A stretch of 64,000 nucleotides of DNA from positions 16,090-80,089 of the forward strand of contig JAMPAN010000005.1 of NCBI GenBank assembly GCA_023667225.1, read 5' to 3'. Both the position numbers and the translations under genes were made by a program. Source of the DNA: Oxalobacter formigenes. Its GTDB lineage: Bacteria > Pseudomonadota > Gammaproteobacteria > Burkholderiales > Burkholderiaceae_D. The notes under the pieces were generated by a model, which was not told the origin of the DNA, ran no database searches, and saw nothing but the letters and a program-made list of their open reading frames with translations. Below are positions 12,820 to 21,963 of the stretch, one piece after another; position 1 is the first letter of the stretch, and the number at the start of each line of letters is the position of its first letter.

Positions 12820-14100
12820 TTATCCCTGCCTACCTTTGGCTTTTATGCCGTAATGCGACTCAACATATCGCAAAATGATGTCCTGAAACTGTTCATCCAG
12901 ATTATCGCCGCGCAACAAAGTCTTTTGCCGCCCATCCTCAAATACCATTGCCATCGGTGTCTCGCCATTGCCTGGCAGGCTGATACCGACATTGGCATGA
13001 CGCGATTCCCCCGGCCCGTTCACAATACACCCCATCACCGCCACATTCATGGTTTCCACGCCGGGATAACGCATCTTCCACACCGGCATCTGCTCACGCA
13101 AATAATGCTGGGTACGGTTTGCCAGTTCCTGAAAAAGCATAGAAGAAGTCCTGCCGCAGCCGGGACAGGAAGTCACTTCCGGCATAAAATGGCGCAATCC
13201 CATACTTTGCAGCAACTCCTGCGCCACCACCACTTCCCGCACACGGGAAGCACCAGGTTCCGGCGTAATAGATATCCTGATCGTATCGCCAATCCCTTCC
13301 TGCAATAACACAGAAAGTGCCGCTGCCGAAGCCACGATTCCCTTGCTGCCGACACCGGCTTCTGTCAAACCGAGATGCAAAGCGTAACGGCATCGCTCGG
13401 AAAGCGCGCGGTAAACCGCAATCAGATCCTGCACAGCAGAAACCTTGCACGACAGCACAATCCTGTCCGCAGGCATCCCCCATGCCTCAGCCTGGGCGGC
13501 ACTTTCCATAGCAGAAGCAACCAATGCCTCACACATTACACTCTGCACCGGCCAGGGCCGCATCCGTCCTGCATTTTCATCCATCATGCGCTTTAAGAGC
13601 GCCTGATCCAGGCTGCCCCAGTTAACCCCGATACGCACCGGCTTTTCATACCGGCACGCTATCTCAACCATGGCGGCAAACTGGCTGTCGCGATTTTCAC
13701 CTACGCCGACATTGCCGGGATTAATCCGGTATTTTGCCAATGCTTCTGCGCAGGCAGAGAACTCCTGAAGAAGTAAATGACCGTTAAAATGAAAATCCCC
13801 GATCAAAGGAACATCAATACCTGCCGCATCCAGACGTTCGCGTATAACAGGAACTGCCCTGGCAGCGGCAGGCGTATTGACTGTCATCCTGACCAGCTCG
13901 GATCCTGCCTGCACCAGATCGCTGACCTGGCGGACCGTTTTTTCCACATCCGCAGTTTCCGTATTGGTCATGGACTGCACAACAACAGGCGCGCCCCCGC
14001 CAATGAAAACCGGCCCTGCTTTCCCTGGAACCGCAACCGTGTAAGTTTTCCTGCGCGGCGCCGACCCTGCTGAAATTGGCTTTTTTTCCTGCCCCATCAT
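12820..14100 (-). CDS. ispG: 4-hydroxy-3-methylbut-2-enyl diphosphate synthase
   Basis: IspG is the [4Fe-4S] enzyme that converts MEcPP to HMBPP in the non-mevalonate isoprenoid pathway. Cluster ligands are visible in SCPGCGRTS and in the C-terminal motif [17 protein letters not shown]. The N-terminal TIM-barrel part starts at TYTVAVPGK and includes [11 protein letters not shown]. At 426 residues it has normal proteobacterial length. It sits between rodZ and hisS, the common order. Confidence 0.95.
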   Translation of the reverse strand: MMGQEKKPISAGSAPRRKTYTVAVPGKAGPVFIGGGAPVVVQSMTNTETADVEKTVRQVSDLVQAGSELVRMTVNTPAAARAVPVIRERLDAAGIDVPLIGDFHFNGHLLLQEFSACAEALAKYRINPGNVGVGENRDSQFAAMVEIACRYEKPVRIGVNWGSLDQALLKRMMDENAGRMRPWPVQSVMCEALVASAMESAAQAEAWGMPADRIVLSCKVSAVQDLIAVYRALSERCRYALHLGLTEAGVGSKGIVASAAALSVLLQEGIGDTIRISITPEPGASRVREVVVAQELLQSMGLRHFMPEVTSCPGCGRTSSMLFQELANRTQHYLREQMPVWKMRYPGVETMNVAVMGCIVNGPGESRHANVGISLPGNGETPMAMVFEDGRQKTLLRGDNLDEQFQDIILRYVESHYGIKAKGRQG

Positions 14101-14103
14101 GCC

Positions 14104-15252
14104 CTATTTCAGCTCAATCCTGGCTTCAGGGCTTCTTCTTGCGGTTCTGAGCACCAAAGGCTGTTGACGAAACTCTGCCCGTACATTCACCGCCTCCTCC
14201 ACAACCAGCGTCACCGGTTCACCAATTTCCAGCTGATGCACATCCCCCGCTTTTCCGTCAAACTCCTGCAAAACAGCAGCATCCGCTTTAAGCACCTGCA
14301 CTTTGGAAGGCCCGCTAAACCGAACCGTCAGCAAATTTCCCGGCACATCAGCAGAAGCAGGCGCTTTTTCCGGCTGAGACTGTATCGGTTCGTCCTTATC
14401 CTGCCGTTGTTCCTGCTTACCCTCCTGAACAGCTGCCTTTACAATCTCCCCATCTTCTTTCGCAGCCTGGTCCCCGCCAGCCTGCACAGACTTTTCCTCG
14501 TCAGGCAAAGCTTTTTCATTCCCGGTTTTATCCGTTGCTTGCAGCGTCTTTTCGGGATCCGGCACAACAATTTCCGGCGTACTCTTTTCAGGCGGTACAA
14601 CCTGTGCCGCAACCTGCCCGCCAGTTTCCGCAACCGGCTCCGTTTTCTTTCCCGGCACAAACCGCTTAAGACCGTAACCGGCAGCCAGAACAACAGCAAT
14701 CACAATCAATATCAGCCATATCGTTCTGCCCATTCCCCGCTTCTTCCCAAACGGCTGGCTGCCTTGCATAAAAGGCGCAGAAGCATCCCGCCTGGGAAGT
14801 TGATCCAGCTGCCGGCTTGCCGTTACCGGATCGTCCTTTGCAAACATGGCAACAAGCGGCTCGGGATCAACTTGCAGCATTTTGGCATAAGCCCGAACAA
14901 ACCCTCTTGAAATCGCCACGCCATGAAGCGCCTCATAATGATCCGCCTCCAGTTCGCGAACCTGCCGAATCGTCATCTTGAGGCTGGCAGCCACCTGTTC
15001 CTGTTCAATACCGGCCGCCACACGAAATGCCGCCAGCTGTGCCCCTGGTTTCAGCACCTCTTTTTCCTGCTGCTGCGGTGTCTGCGTTTCCTCAGACACC
15101 GCCATTCCTGTTCCGGCATCTGTATCCGTCACACCCTGCGCCCCTGTAGCAACAGCAAGAAATTCATCCTGCTTGTCCTGTTCCTGCACAGGCACAGATA
15201 CACCCGCTTCAGAGGTATCGTTTTCTTCTTTTTTCATATCATCGCTGTCCAT
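14104..15252 (-). CDS. rodZ: RodZ-like cell-shape protein (HTH, membrane anchor, DUF4115)
   Basis: RodZ links the MreB cytoskeleton to the elongation machinery. The 382-residue protein has an acidic N-terminal extension, a Cro/CI-like helix-turn-helix (about residues 70-135), one membrane segment (about 178-196), a long low-complexity periplasmic linker rich in Glu, Lys, Gln and Pro, and a small C-terminal beta domain ending in RIELK. The N-terminal extension of about 65 residues is longer than in E. coli RodZ. Confidence 0.87.
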   Translation of the reverse strand: MDSDDMKKEENDTSEAGVSVPVQEQDKQDEFLAVATGAQGVTDTDAGTGMAVSEETQTPQQQEKEVLKPGAQLAAFRVAAGIEQEQVAASLKMTIRQVRELEADHYEALHGVAISRGFVRAYAKMLQVDPEPLVAMFAKDDPVTASRQLDQLPRRDASAPFMQGSQPFGKKRGMGRTIWLILIVIAVVLAAGYGLKRFVPGKKTEPVAETGGQVAAQVVPPEKSTPEIVVPDPEKTLQATDKTGNEKALPDEEKSVQAGGDQAAKEDGEIVKAAVQEGKQEQRQDKDEPIQSQPEKAPASADVPGNLLTVRFSGPSKVQVLKADAAVLQEFDGKAGDVHQLEIGEPVTLVVEEAVNVRAEFRQQPLVLRTARRSPEARIELK

Positions 15253-15377
15253 AAAAGCTCCGTTTAACCGCTGCTTTTACCCTTTGCGGCATCTCTTCCC
15301 CAAAACGGCCTTATTTTTGTTTCTCCCATATTAAGCGCAAGTGCCGCATATTTCCAGCATATCCCCCATATCTTCTT

Positions 15378-16517
15378 TCAATCCGATTCTGCCAGACAAA
15401 CAACCTGCCTGCGCAACAATCTTTTTCCGATATCCGTTCTGTCCTGCACCTCGCCTGCCAGTAAACCGCAGGCCGCCTCAATATCATCGCCCCGCGTCTT
15501 CCTCACTGTCGTTACGATACCTGCATCCAGAAGAATGCCGGAAAAAGCCTGTATGCGCTCCGGCGGTGAACAACGCAGCCCGGATGCCTCAAAAGGATTA
15601 AACGGTATCAGATTAAACTTGCACAACGCTGGAGATAAATCTTTTTTTACCAGATCCACCAGCTCTTTTGCATGCGCATCCGAATCATTGACCCCATCTA
15701 ACATGCAATATTCAAACGTAACAAAATCACGGGGTGCAAAATCCAGATAACGCCGGCAGGCTGCCATCAGTGATGGAAGCGGATATTTGCGGTTAAGCGG
15801 CACCAGCTTGCTGCGAAGAGCATCATTGGAAGCATGCAATGAAACCGCCAGGGCAACCGGACACGCCTGCGCCAGCTGGTCAATCATAGGCACTACCCCG
15901 CTGGTTGATACCGTCACCCGGCGCCTGGACAAACCATAAGCATTATCGTCCAGCATGAGCTTCAAGGCGCCAACACTGGCCTCAAAATTCAGCAGCGGCT
16001 CCCCCATTCCCATCAACACCACATTGGAAATCTGCCGGACTGGCTGCGCATCTGCCTCCTGATATTGTGCCCTCAGGGCAAATTCCGCCATCCAGAGCTG
16101 CCCGATAATCTCGCCGGTAGTCAGATTACGGCTGAATCCCTGCTTGCCTGTGGAACAAAACAGGCAATTGATCGGACACCCTGCCTGCGTTGAAACACAT
16201 AACGTACCCCGGCTGCCTTCAGGAATAAAAACCGTTTCAACAGCATTGCCTTGGCCGACATCCAGCAACCACTTCCGCGTACCATCAGCCGACGTATGGG
16301 CAGCAATGACAGAAGGCGCAACAACCTGCGCGCAATGCGACAACTTCTGCCGCAGGGACTTGGCCAGATCAGTCATCTGGTCAAAGTCACTGATACCCGA
16401 CTGATGAATCCAGCGCTGCAACTGCCTTGCCCTGAACGGTTTTTCATCCAGACCGGCACAATATGCCGTCAGCTGGACCGGATCCAGATCAAGCAAATTG
16501 ATCCTGACTGTCGTCAT
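15378..16517 (-). CDS. rlmN: 23S rRNA A2503 / tRNA A37 C2-methyltransferase RlmN
   Basis: This radical-SAM methyltransferase modifies 23S rRNA A2503 and some tRNAs. The radical-SAM cluster motif is C-PINC-LFC (seen as [19 protein letters not shown]). The conserved motifs [12 protein letters not shown] and VSLHASND follow. The methyl-carrying Cys near the C-terminus fits the sequence [17 protein letters not shown]. The ATG at 16517 was chosen over an upstream TTG. The pilW gene usually found between rlmN and rodZ is missing: the 125-bp gap has no coding potential. Confidence 0.95.
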   Translation of the reverse strand: MTTVRINLLDLDPVQLTAYCAGLDEKPFRARQLQRWIHQSGISDFDQMTDLAKSLRQKLSHCAQVVAPSVIAAHTSADGTRKWLLDVGQGNAVETVFIPEGSRGTLCVSTQAGCPINCLFCSTGKQGFSRNLTTGEIIGQLWMAEFALRAQYQEADAQPVRQISNVVLMGMGEPLLNFEASVGALKLMLDDNAYGLSRRRVTVSTSGVVPMIDQLAQACPVALAVSLHASNDALRSKLVPLNRKYPLPSLMAACRRYLDFAPRDFVTFEYCMLDGVNDSDAHAKELVDLVKKDLSPALCKFNLIPFNPFEASGLRCSPPERIQAFSGILLDAGIVTTVRKTRGDDIEAACGLLAGEVQDRTDIGKRLLRRQVVCLAESD

Positions 16518-16521
16518 GGGC

Positions 16522-16560
16522 AAAAAAAAGACAAGACCTGCCCGGAATTTCAGGCAGGCC
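16522..16560 (-). terminator. Rho-independent terminator after ndk
   Basis: A 6-bp GC-rich stem (16537-16542 with 16553-16558) is followed, reading the minus strand, by a short spacer and then eight T residues (16522-16529). It lies between the ndk stop and the rlmN start, so it may attenuate rather than block read-through. Confidence 0.6.
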
Positions 16561-16567
16561 GTATTGA

Positions 16568-16993
16568 TTAACGGGAATAAGTTTCAGTTTCCGGAAAGAA
16601 AAAAGCAATTTCCTTCGCGGCAGAAGTCGGGCTGTCCGAACCATGAACGGCATTGGCATCAATGGATTCAGCAAAATCAGCCCGAATTGTGCCTTTCGCC
16701 GCCTCCTTCGGATTGGTCGCCCCCATCAGCTCACGATTTTTGGCAATTGCATTTTCCCCTTCAAGCACCTGTATCATAACCGGGCCAGACATCATGAAAT
16801 CGACAAGCGCCCTGAAAAACGGGCGTTCCCGGTGTTCTGCATAAAAACCCTCCGCCTCTGCGCGGGAAAGCTTCACCATGCGAGCCGCTATAATCTTGAG
16901 ACCCGCATTTTCAAAACGGGAATAAATCTGGCCGATTACATCTTTTGCCACTGCATCGGGCTTAATAATCGACAAGGTACGTTCGATTGCCAT
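16568..16993 (-). CDS. ndk: Nucleoside diphosphate kinase
   Basis: The enzyme transfers the gamma phosphate from ATP to other nucleoside diphosphates. The 141-residue protein has the phosphorylated His117 in the motif NAVHGSDS and the N-terminal [12 protein letters not shown]. The ATG at 16993 was chosen; 11 additional upstream in-frame residues do not match the family. The ndk-rlmN neighbourhood is conserved in betaproteobacteria. Confidence 0.97.
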   Translation of the reverse strand: MAIERTLSIIKPDAVAKDVIGQIYSRFENAGLKIIAARMVKLSRAEAEGFYAEHRERPFFRALVDFMMSGPVMIQVLEGENAIAKNRELMGATNPKEAAKGTIRADFAESIDANAVHGSDSPTSAAKEIAFFFPETETYSR

Positions 16994-17106
16994 GAAAAAC
17001 TCCAATGAAAAATTAAGACAACTCACTAATTGAGACAGCCTTGCATTTTATCATGGAAGAAGGCAAATTCCGGCGCTGTCATGCCGGTAAAACGTCAACA
17101 TTCCTC

Positions 17107-18570
17107 TCAGTCAGTAAACTTAAACGGCACAAAAAAGATCAGCTCATTACGCTGCACCAGGAATACAACCGTCTTTTTTCCGTCCAGACCGGCAATAACC
17201 GTCCGAAACTGGGAAACATTTGCCACATCGGTATCATTCACGCGCAACACAATATCGCCCCTTCTCAGTCCTGATACAGCCGCTTTCTGGCTTACCCCTG
17301 CAATCAGAACACCACCTTTAACCTGCAACCGGCTTTTCTGTCCCTCAGGTATATCAGCAACGGCCAGTCCCAGGCGATCTTCCGCTATCTCGGCATGTTG
17401 CCTGTTTTCCCTCGGCAGAGATGGACGTTTCCCGGCAACAGCATCCCCGACCGTCCCGACAGCGACCGGCACATCGCGCGTGGTTCCTTTTCGCCATATT
17501 GTCAGACGCACCTTTTCTCCAGGCCGGCTTTCCCCTACCAGGCGCGGCAATTCATTAATTTTCCTGACAGGCTGCCCATTAAAAGCCAGAATTACATCCC
17601 CGGCCAGGATACCGGCCTTTGCTGCCTCGCCGCCGGATTCCACCATACTGACCTGAACGCCCTGCGCTTTCGGCAACTTCAATGCCTGCGCCACATCATC
17701 CGGTATCTCTGCAATCTGTACCCCAATTTTGCCACGTGTAACGTGCCCGTCTCTTTTCAGCTGTTCGGATACCCGCACCGCCTCATCAATAGGAATAGCA
17801 AAAGAAATCCCCATATAACCGCCGGAACGGCTGTAAATCTGGGAATTAATCCCAATAACCTCTCCTTTCAGATTAAGCAACGGGCCTCCCGAATTGCCGG
17901 GATTAACAGCCACATCCGTCTGTATCAGCGGCAGATAATCCCCTGTCTCGCGTGCCTTGGCAGAAATAATGCCTGCCGTCACTGTATTGTCCAGAGCAAA
18001 AGGGGAACCAATCGCCACCACCCACTCCCCGGCCCTGATATCTGCCGACCTGCCCAGTTTCAGACAAGGCAGACCTTTTCCATCAATTTTCAAAATAGCA
18101 ACATCCGTTCGCTGATCCGAACCGATTATCTTTGCGGCAAACTCCCTGTTATCTGTCAGGCGCACATACACCTCATCCGCATTGTCCACCACATGGGCAT
18201 TCGTGAGAATATAGCCATCCGGCGAGGTAAGAAATCCCGATCCCATCCCCCGACGCACTTCAGGCGCCGGCTGCGCACGCCCTGGCTGCACATCTGGATG
18301 CGGTACGCCAAAAAACCGGAACAAATATTCCTGCAACTGCCGTTCCGACTCATTGGCATAAGCCTCATGCCGCTGTCTTTTCTCAACTGTCCGAATATTG
18401 ACAACCGCCGGCCCTGTCTTTTCCACCAATGAAGCGAGATCCGGCAAAACAACTGCGCCGGAAGAAACCTCCTGCGCCAGGGCAGAAGAAAAACCTGCCA
18501 GTATCCAGCCTGCCGAAAAAACAGATAAAAAAAAGTTCCGTGAGATGTGGAAAAAAGATTTTCTTGCCAT
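17107..18570 (-). CDS. degP: Periplasmic Do-family serine protease (DegP/MucD)
   Basis: This HtrA-type protease/chaperone degrades misfolded periplasmic proteins. A signal peptide (about residues 1-32) precedes the trypsin-like domain with the triad His126 (LTNAHVV), Asp156 (TDVAIL) and Ser227 (NPGNSGGP). Two PDZ domains follow (about 275-370 and 390-480). It lies downstream of rpoE-rseA, as mucD does in other proteobacteria, so it is probably part of the envelope-stress regulon. Confidence 0.93.
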   Translation of the reverse strand: MARKSFFHISRNFFLSVFSAGWILAGFSSALAQEVSSGAVVLPDLASLVEKTGPAVVNIRTVEKRQRHEAYANESERQLQEYLFRFFGVPHPDVQPGRAQPAPEVRRGMGSGFLTSPDGYILTNAHVVDNADEVYVRLTDNREFAAKIIGSDQRTDVAILKIDGKGLPCLKLGRSADIRAGEWVVAIGSPFALDNTVTAGIISAKARETGDYLPLIQTDVAVNPGNSGGPLLNLKGEVIGINSQIYSRSGGYMGISFAIPIDEAVRVSEQLKRDGHVTRGKIGVQIAEIPDDVAQALKLPKAQGVQVSMVESGGEAAKAGILAGDVILAFNGQPVRKINELPRLVGESRPGEKVRLTIWRKGTTRDVPVAVGTVGDAVAGKRPSLPRENRQHAEIAEDRLGLAVADIPEGQKSRLQVKGGVLIAGVSQKAAVSGLRRGDIVLRVNDTDVANVSQFRTVIAGLDGKKTVVFLVQRNELIFFVPFKFTD

Positions 18571-18624
18571 GTTCCAAACGCAAATGCATCCAACAAAACT
18601 GTCTCTGCCAAAAAGCAGAAAACA

Positions 18625-18653
18625 CCTGAATTGATTTATAAACCAAAGATTCC
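18625..18653 (-). promoter_or_regulatory. Candidate sigma-E-type promoter of degP
   Basis: On the minus strand GGAATCT (18647-18653) resembles the sigma-E -35 element GGAACTT, and TCAGG (18625-18629) resembles its -10 element, with 17 nt between them. The degP start is about 50 nt further down. Both boxes deviate from the E. coli consensus, so this is a hypothesis. Confidence 0.3.
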
Positions 18654-18713
18654 GCCTGTGACAAGCAAGCGTTATTCTTCTTTGTTACAGGATGTTACCG
18701 TCTTCTTGCCGCC

Positions 18714-19004
18714 TCAGACATCAACAGTAAAAGGCTTACATTTTTCCACAACATCCGCCGCACCCAAATCCACAGAAAGATAAGACTTCTCTTTCAACCT
18801 TTCCCTGATTGCCGGCAACAGACGATTTGAAGGCTGCCGGTAAGGCTTTTCCCCCTGCAGCACATCCCTGATCTGCAAATAAACATCAACAGTTTCAATC
18901 AGGCCAGCCTGTTTTGCTTCCTGCAAAACAGTATCAACCGTTTCAACATCAAGCTCACCGTCCAGCAAAGCTGACAGCTGCTCTTTTACAACCTGTTTCT
19001 CCAT
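18714..19004 (-). CDS. rseA: Short RseA-like anti-sigma factor, cytoplasmic domain only
   Basis: The 96-residue protein begins with VVKEQLSALLDGEL, the N-terminal sigma-binding helix pattern of RseA/MucA, and follows rpoE by 20 bp. It ends at residue 96 with no hydrophobic segment, whereas RseA proteins normally have a membrane anchor and a periplasmic domain. No remnant of these is readable in the 143 bp before degP, and rseB is missing. It should bind sigma-E in the cytoplasm but cannot be a DegS/RseP substrate in the usual way. Confidence 0.75.
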   Translation of the reverse strand: MEKQVVKEQLSALLDGELDVETVDTVLQEAKQAGLIETVDVYLQIRDVLQGEKPYRQPSNRLLPAIRERLKEKSYLSVDLGAADVVEKCKPFTVDV

Positions 19005-19024
19005 CTTGAATCAACATCTCCCTG

Positions 19025-19627
19025 TTACCAGCGTCTGGCAATATTCGTATCCAGCAAAGGACGCAACCTGACAGCAACCGCCTCCCTCGCACGAAAAATA
19101 CGGCTCCTGACAGTACCTACCGGACACGCCATTGCCATGGCAATCTCGTCATAACTTAGACCTTCAACTTCCCGTAAAAGCAAAGCCGACCTTAAATCAT
19201 CCGGCAACTCATCAATAGCCAGATGAACCGTTTGCGCTATCTGCTTTGAAGCCAAAACCGACTCAGGCGTATTGATATCCCGAAGATTCTCCCCCACGCC
19301 AAACGATTCCACCTGCTCTGCTGTCATATCTGTTGCAGTCGGCACTTTTCTTCCCTGATTATCGAGAAAATTTCTTGCCGTATTAATCCCGATCCGATAC
19401 AACCAGGTATAAAACGCGGCATCTCCCCGAAACTGATGAAGCGCACGATAAGCCTTGATAAAAGTTTCCTGCACTACATCTTCAGCCTCCGTCTGGTTAT
19501 GGATAAGCCGCAAAACCAGCCGGAACAACTTTCTCTGATACTTGGATACCAAAATGCCAAAACTGCTCTTGTCGCCCTGTTTGGCCCGCTCAACAAGCAG
19601 CCGATCAATCTCTCTTTCCGTTGCCAA
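19025..19627 (-). CDS. rpoE: Extracytoplasmic-function sigma factor RpoE
   Basis: This is an ECF sigma factor controlling envelope-stress genes. Region 2 (YQRKLFRLVLRLIHNQTEAE, then FRGDAAFYTWLYRI) and region 4 (LREVEGLSYDEIAMAM, then GTVRSRIFRARE) match RpoE. The TTG at 19627 is preferred because it gives the family N-terminus ATEREID; a GTG at 19648 would add seven residues. It heads the rpoE-rseA-degP group. Confidence 0.93.
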   Translation of the reverse strand: MATEREIDRLLVERAKQGDKSSFGILVSKYQRKLFRLVLRLIHNQTEAEDVVQETFIKAYRALHQFRGDAAFYTWLYRIGINTARNFLDNQGRKVPTATDMTAEQVESFGVGENLRDINTPESVLASKQIAQTVHLAIDELPDDLRSALLLREVEGLSYDEIAMAMACPVGTVRSRIFRAREAVAVRLRPLLDTNIARRW

Positions 19628-19655
19628 AATCCTATACCCTGTATCCACACAATAG

Positions 19656-19682
19656 CAGGAAACAGATCATTGGAGTTTCCTG
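19656..19682. promoter_or_regulatory. Inverted repeat just upstream of rpoE
   Basis: CAGGAAAC (19656-19663) and GTTTCCTG (19675-19682) form an 8-bp perfect inverted repeat with an 11-nt spacer, 29 bp before the preferred rpoE start. On the minus strand the half-site GGAAACT resembles a sigma-E -35 box. It could be a regulatory site or part of an autoregulated promoter; no function is shown. Confidence 0.35.
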
Positions 19683-19710
19683 ATTGCAGCAAATTCAGCC
19701 AAAACTGTTT

Positions 19711-20205
19711 TCACCCTATCTCGCTCTGGCGGGCAGCCAGCCAGGAACAGGCAATATAAAGCGCCCTGAACTCAGCTTCTGTGACAGAATCATAAAAAAT
19801 CAGAAAGCGCCTTTCTCCGGCCGCTGCCGAATGCAATCTCAGCAAAAGCAGCATCGGCCAAATAGTTGTTCCCCTTGCCAAAGCAAACTCCTCTGTATCC
19901 AGAGCAGCCTGTTGTCCGAAAAAAGCCCGCCTGGATACATCACGTATATCTTCGCGGATACGTATTTTCCCGCTTCCGGATATATCAATCCCAAAGGTCT
20001 TTTTTTCACGAAAGTACAGAAAAATGAAAGAAAAAGCAGCTGCCAAACTAACCGCAGGCACAGCGAAACTGCCATAAAAGCTGAACGTACCAGCCAATCC
20101 TGACACGGCAAGAAAACCTGTCATCCCTGCCAGTGCTGCCATTCCCAGCACACAAACTGAAAAAAAACGGGAAGGATAAACCTGTGCCGATACAGAAAGA
20201 GACAT
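19711..20205 (-). CDS. Small membrane protein of the YgfX type, function uncertain
   Basis: The protein of about 164 residues has two closely spaced hydrophobic segments in its N-terminal half and a basic, cytoplasmic C-terminal half with short beta-like stretches. Topology and length resemble the YgfX/CptA family, and betaproteobacteria often carry such a gene between fabF and rpoE. No catalytic motif is visible. The ATG at 20205 was chosen because AGGA lies 8 nt upstream; a second ATG at 20214 lacks a ribosome site. Confidence 0.55.
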   Translation of the reverse strand: MSLSVSAQVYPSRFFSVCVLGMAALAGMTGFLAVSGLAGTFSFYGSFAVPAVSLAAAFSFIFLYFREKKTFGIDISGSGKIRIREDIRDVSRRAFFGQQAALDTEEFALARGTTIWPMLLLLRLHSAAAGERRFLIFYDSVTEAEFRALYIACSWLAARQSEIG

Positions 20206-20235
20206 CACTCCCATCCTGGATAACACACCACGCTC

Positions 20236-20275
20236 AAAAAAAAAAACGCCATTCATTGAATAATGAATGGCGTTT
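20236..20275 (-). terminator. Strong rho-independent terminator after fabF
   Basis: A 14-bp perfect stem (20244-20257 with 20262-20275) with a 4-nt loop is followed on the minus strand by 11 T residues. It closes the fatty-acid operon and separates it from the YgfX-like gene and rpoE. Confidence 0.93.
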
Positions 20276-20295
20276 ACGGCATCGCAGTCTCCCTG

Positions 20296-21543
20296 TCATA
20301 TCTTGCCAAACAGCAATGAACCGTTTGTACCGCCAAAACCAAACGAATTTTTCAGGGCATACCTGATTTTGCTGTCCCTTGCCGTATTGGGGCAATAATC
20401 CAGATCACATTGCGGATCCTGATTGAAAATATTGATGGTAGGCGGTATTACCTGGTTATGAATAGCCAGCACAGTAATCACAGCTTCCAGGCCGCCCGCA
20501 CCGCCAAGCAAATGACCAAACATGGACTTCGACGAACTGACCACCACTTTTTTGGCATGATTCCCCAGCGTACGCTTCAGTGCCACCGTTTCGGCCATAT
20601 CGCCCAGCGGCGTTGATGTCCCATGTGCGTTGACATAATCAACTTCATCCGGATTAATGCCCGCATCATTTAGCGCATTCAGCATACAGCTGCTTGCACC
20701 GCTGCCATCTTCCAGCGGTGCCGTCATATGATTGGCATCCGCACTCATGCCAAAACCAACCAGCTCGGCATAAATCTTCGCACCGCGCGCCTTGGCATGC
20801 TCATACTCTTCCAGCACTAAAACACCGCCGCCTTCGCCAAGGACAAAACCATCACGATCCCTGTCCCAGGGACGGGATGCTGTCGCCGGATCATCATTTC
20901 GGGTTGAAAGCGCCCGAGCCGATGCAAAGCCACCAATCCCCAAAGGAGATATTGTCGATTCGGCCCCACCGGCAATCATGACATCAGCATCGCCATAAGC
21001 AATAATCCTTCCGGCAAAACCAATACAGTGCAAACCGGTTGAACAAGCTGTCACAATCGAAAGATTAGGTCCCTTCATCCCGTAACGGATAGAAAGGAAT
21101 CCCGAAATCATATTGATAATGGAAGCCGGGACAAAAAACGGACTGATCCGGCGGGGTCCCCGCTTGGTCATTTCCTCATGTGTGCGCTCAATCATGGGCA
21201 GTCCGCCAATACCGGAACCGATATTGATGCCAATCCGGCGGGCATTTTCCTCCGTCACTTCCAGGCCGCTGTCTTCAATGGCCTGAATGCCTGCTGCCAT
21301 GCCATAATGGATAAAAGTATCCATATGACGCGCTTCCTTGGCCGGAATATAATCTTCCAGACGGAAGTCCCTGACTTCACAGGCGAAAGTCGTGCTGAAA
21401 GCAGATGCATCAAAACGGGTGATAGGCCCGATGCCGGATTTCCCGGCAGTTACCGCACTCCACATATCGGCAACGTTATTTCCTACGGGCGAAACGCATC
21501 CCAGGCCGGTAATAACGACCCTGCGTTGTCGTGTACGGCTCAA
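20296..21543 (-). CDS. fabF: Beta-ketoacyl-ACP synthase II
   Basis: FabF condenses malonyl-ACP with acyl-ACP in fatty-acid elongation. The catalytic Cys167 lies in [10 protein letters not shown], and the two His residues lie in [11 protein letters not shown] and [13 protein letters not shown]. The 415-residue protein is full length. It is last in the fabH-fabD-fabG-acpP-fabF order and is followed by a strong terminator. Confidence 0.97.
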   Translation of the reverse strand: MSRTRQRRVVITGLGCVSPVGNNVADMWSAVTAGKSGIGPITRFDASAFSTTFACEVRDFRLEDYIPAKEARHMDTFIHYGMAAGIQAIEDSGLEVTEENARRIGINIGSGIGGLPMIERTHEEMTKRGPRRISPFFVPASIINMISGFLSIRYGMKGPNLSIVTACSTGLHCIGFAGRIIAYGDADVMIAGGAESTISPLGIGGFASARALSTRNDDPATASRPWDRDRDGFVLGEGGGVLVLEEYEHAKARGAKIYAELVGFGMSADANHMTAPLEDGSGASSCMLNALNDAGINPDEVDYVNAHGTSTPLGDMAETVALKRTLGNHAKKVVVSSSKSMFGHLLGGAGGLEAVITVLAIHNQVIPPTINIFNQDPQCDLDYCPNTARDSKIRYALKNSFGFGGTNGSLLFGKI

Positions 21544-21569
21544 ACTGTTCTCCTTGAATATATTCGAAA

Positions 21570-21809
21570 TTACGACTGCATATTGGCAGTGGCATAATCA
21601 ACGGCCTGTTTCACCGTTGTAATCTTTTCAGCCTGCTCATCGGGAATCTCGATTTCAAACTCGTCTTCCAGAGCCATAACAAGCTCGACTGTATCGAGCG
21701 AATCTGCGCCCAGATCATCAACAAAAGATGATTCCAGCTTAATCTCGTCTTCAGCAACACCCAGTTGCTCCGCAACAATTTTCTTCACACGTTGTTCGAT
21801 ATCGGACAT
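21570..21809 (-). CDS. acpP: Acyl carrier protein
   Basis: The acidic 79-residue protein carries the phosphopantetheine attachment site at Ser37 in the motif [10 protein letters not shown]. It shuttles acyl chains between the Fab enzymes. It lies 26 bp before fabF. Confidence 0.98.
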   Translation of the reverse strand: MSDIEQRVKKIVAEQLGVAEDEIKLESSFVDDLGADSLDTVELVMALEDEFEIEIPDEQAEKITTVKQAVDYATANMQS

Positions 21810-21859
21810 TTATTGGCTCCAGTTATAAAATGATTGGTAAGGGAAAATGAAATACGCGC

Positions 21860-21865
21860 ATTTTA
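21860..21865 (-). promoter_or_regulatory. Candidate -10 box of an acpP promoter
   Basis: TAAAAT on the minus strand lies about 50 nt before the acpP start, in the 154-bp fabG-acpP gap. An internal promoter here would allow the high acpP expression that is usual, but no convincing -35 hexamer was found. Confidence 0.25.
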
Positions 21866-21963
21866 GCAAGTTTGCGCCTGAAAGTTTATTCAGCGGTCTT
21901 TTGTTTGCAAAGTCGAGAGTTAATTATAGTAAAAAAAGCCGGAAAAAATCACGCTGGCAACCA

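Noticed and set aside
17395..18432. A 345-residue open frame antisense to degP.
   Set aside because: Shadow of a confidently identified protease gene; the sequence is rich in Arg, Pro and His without domain pattern.
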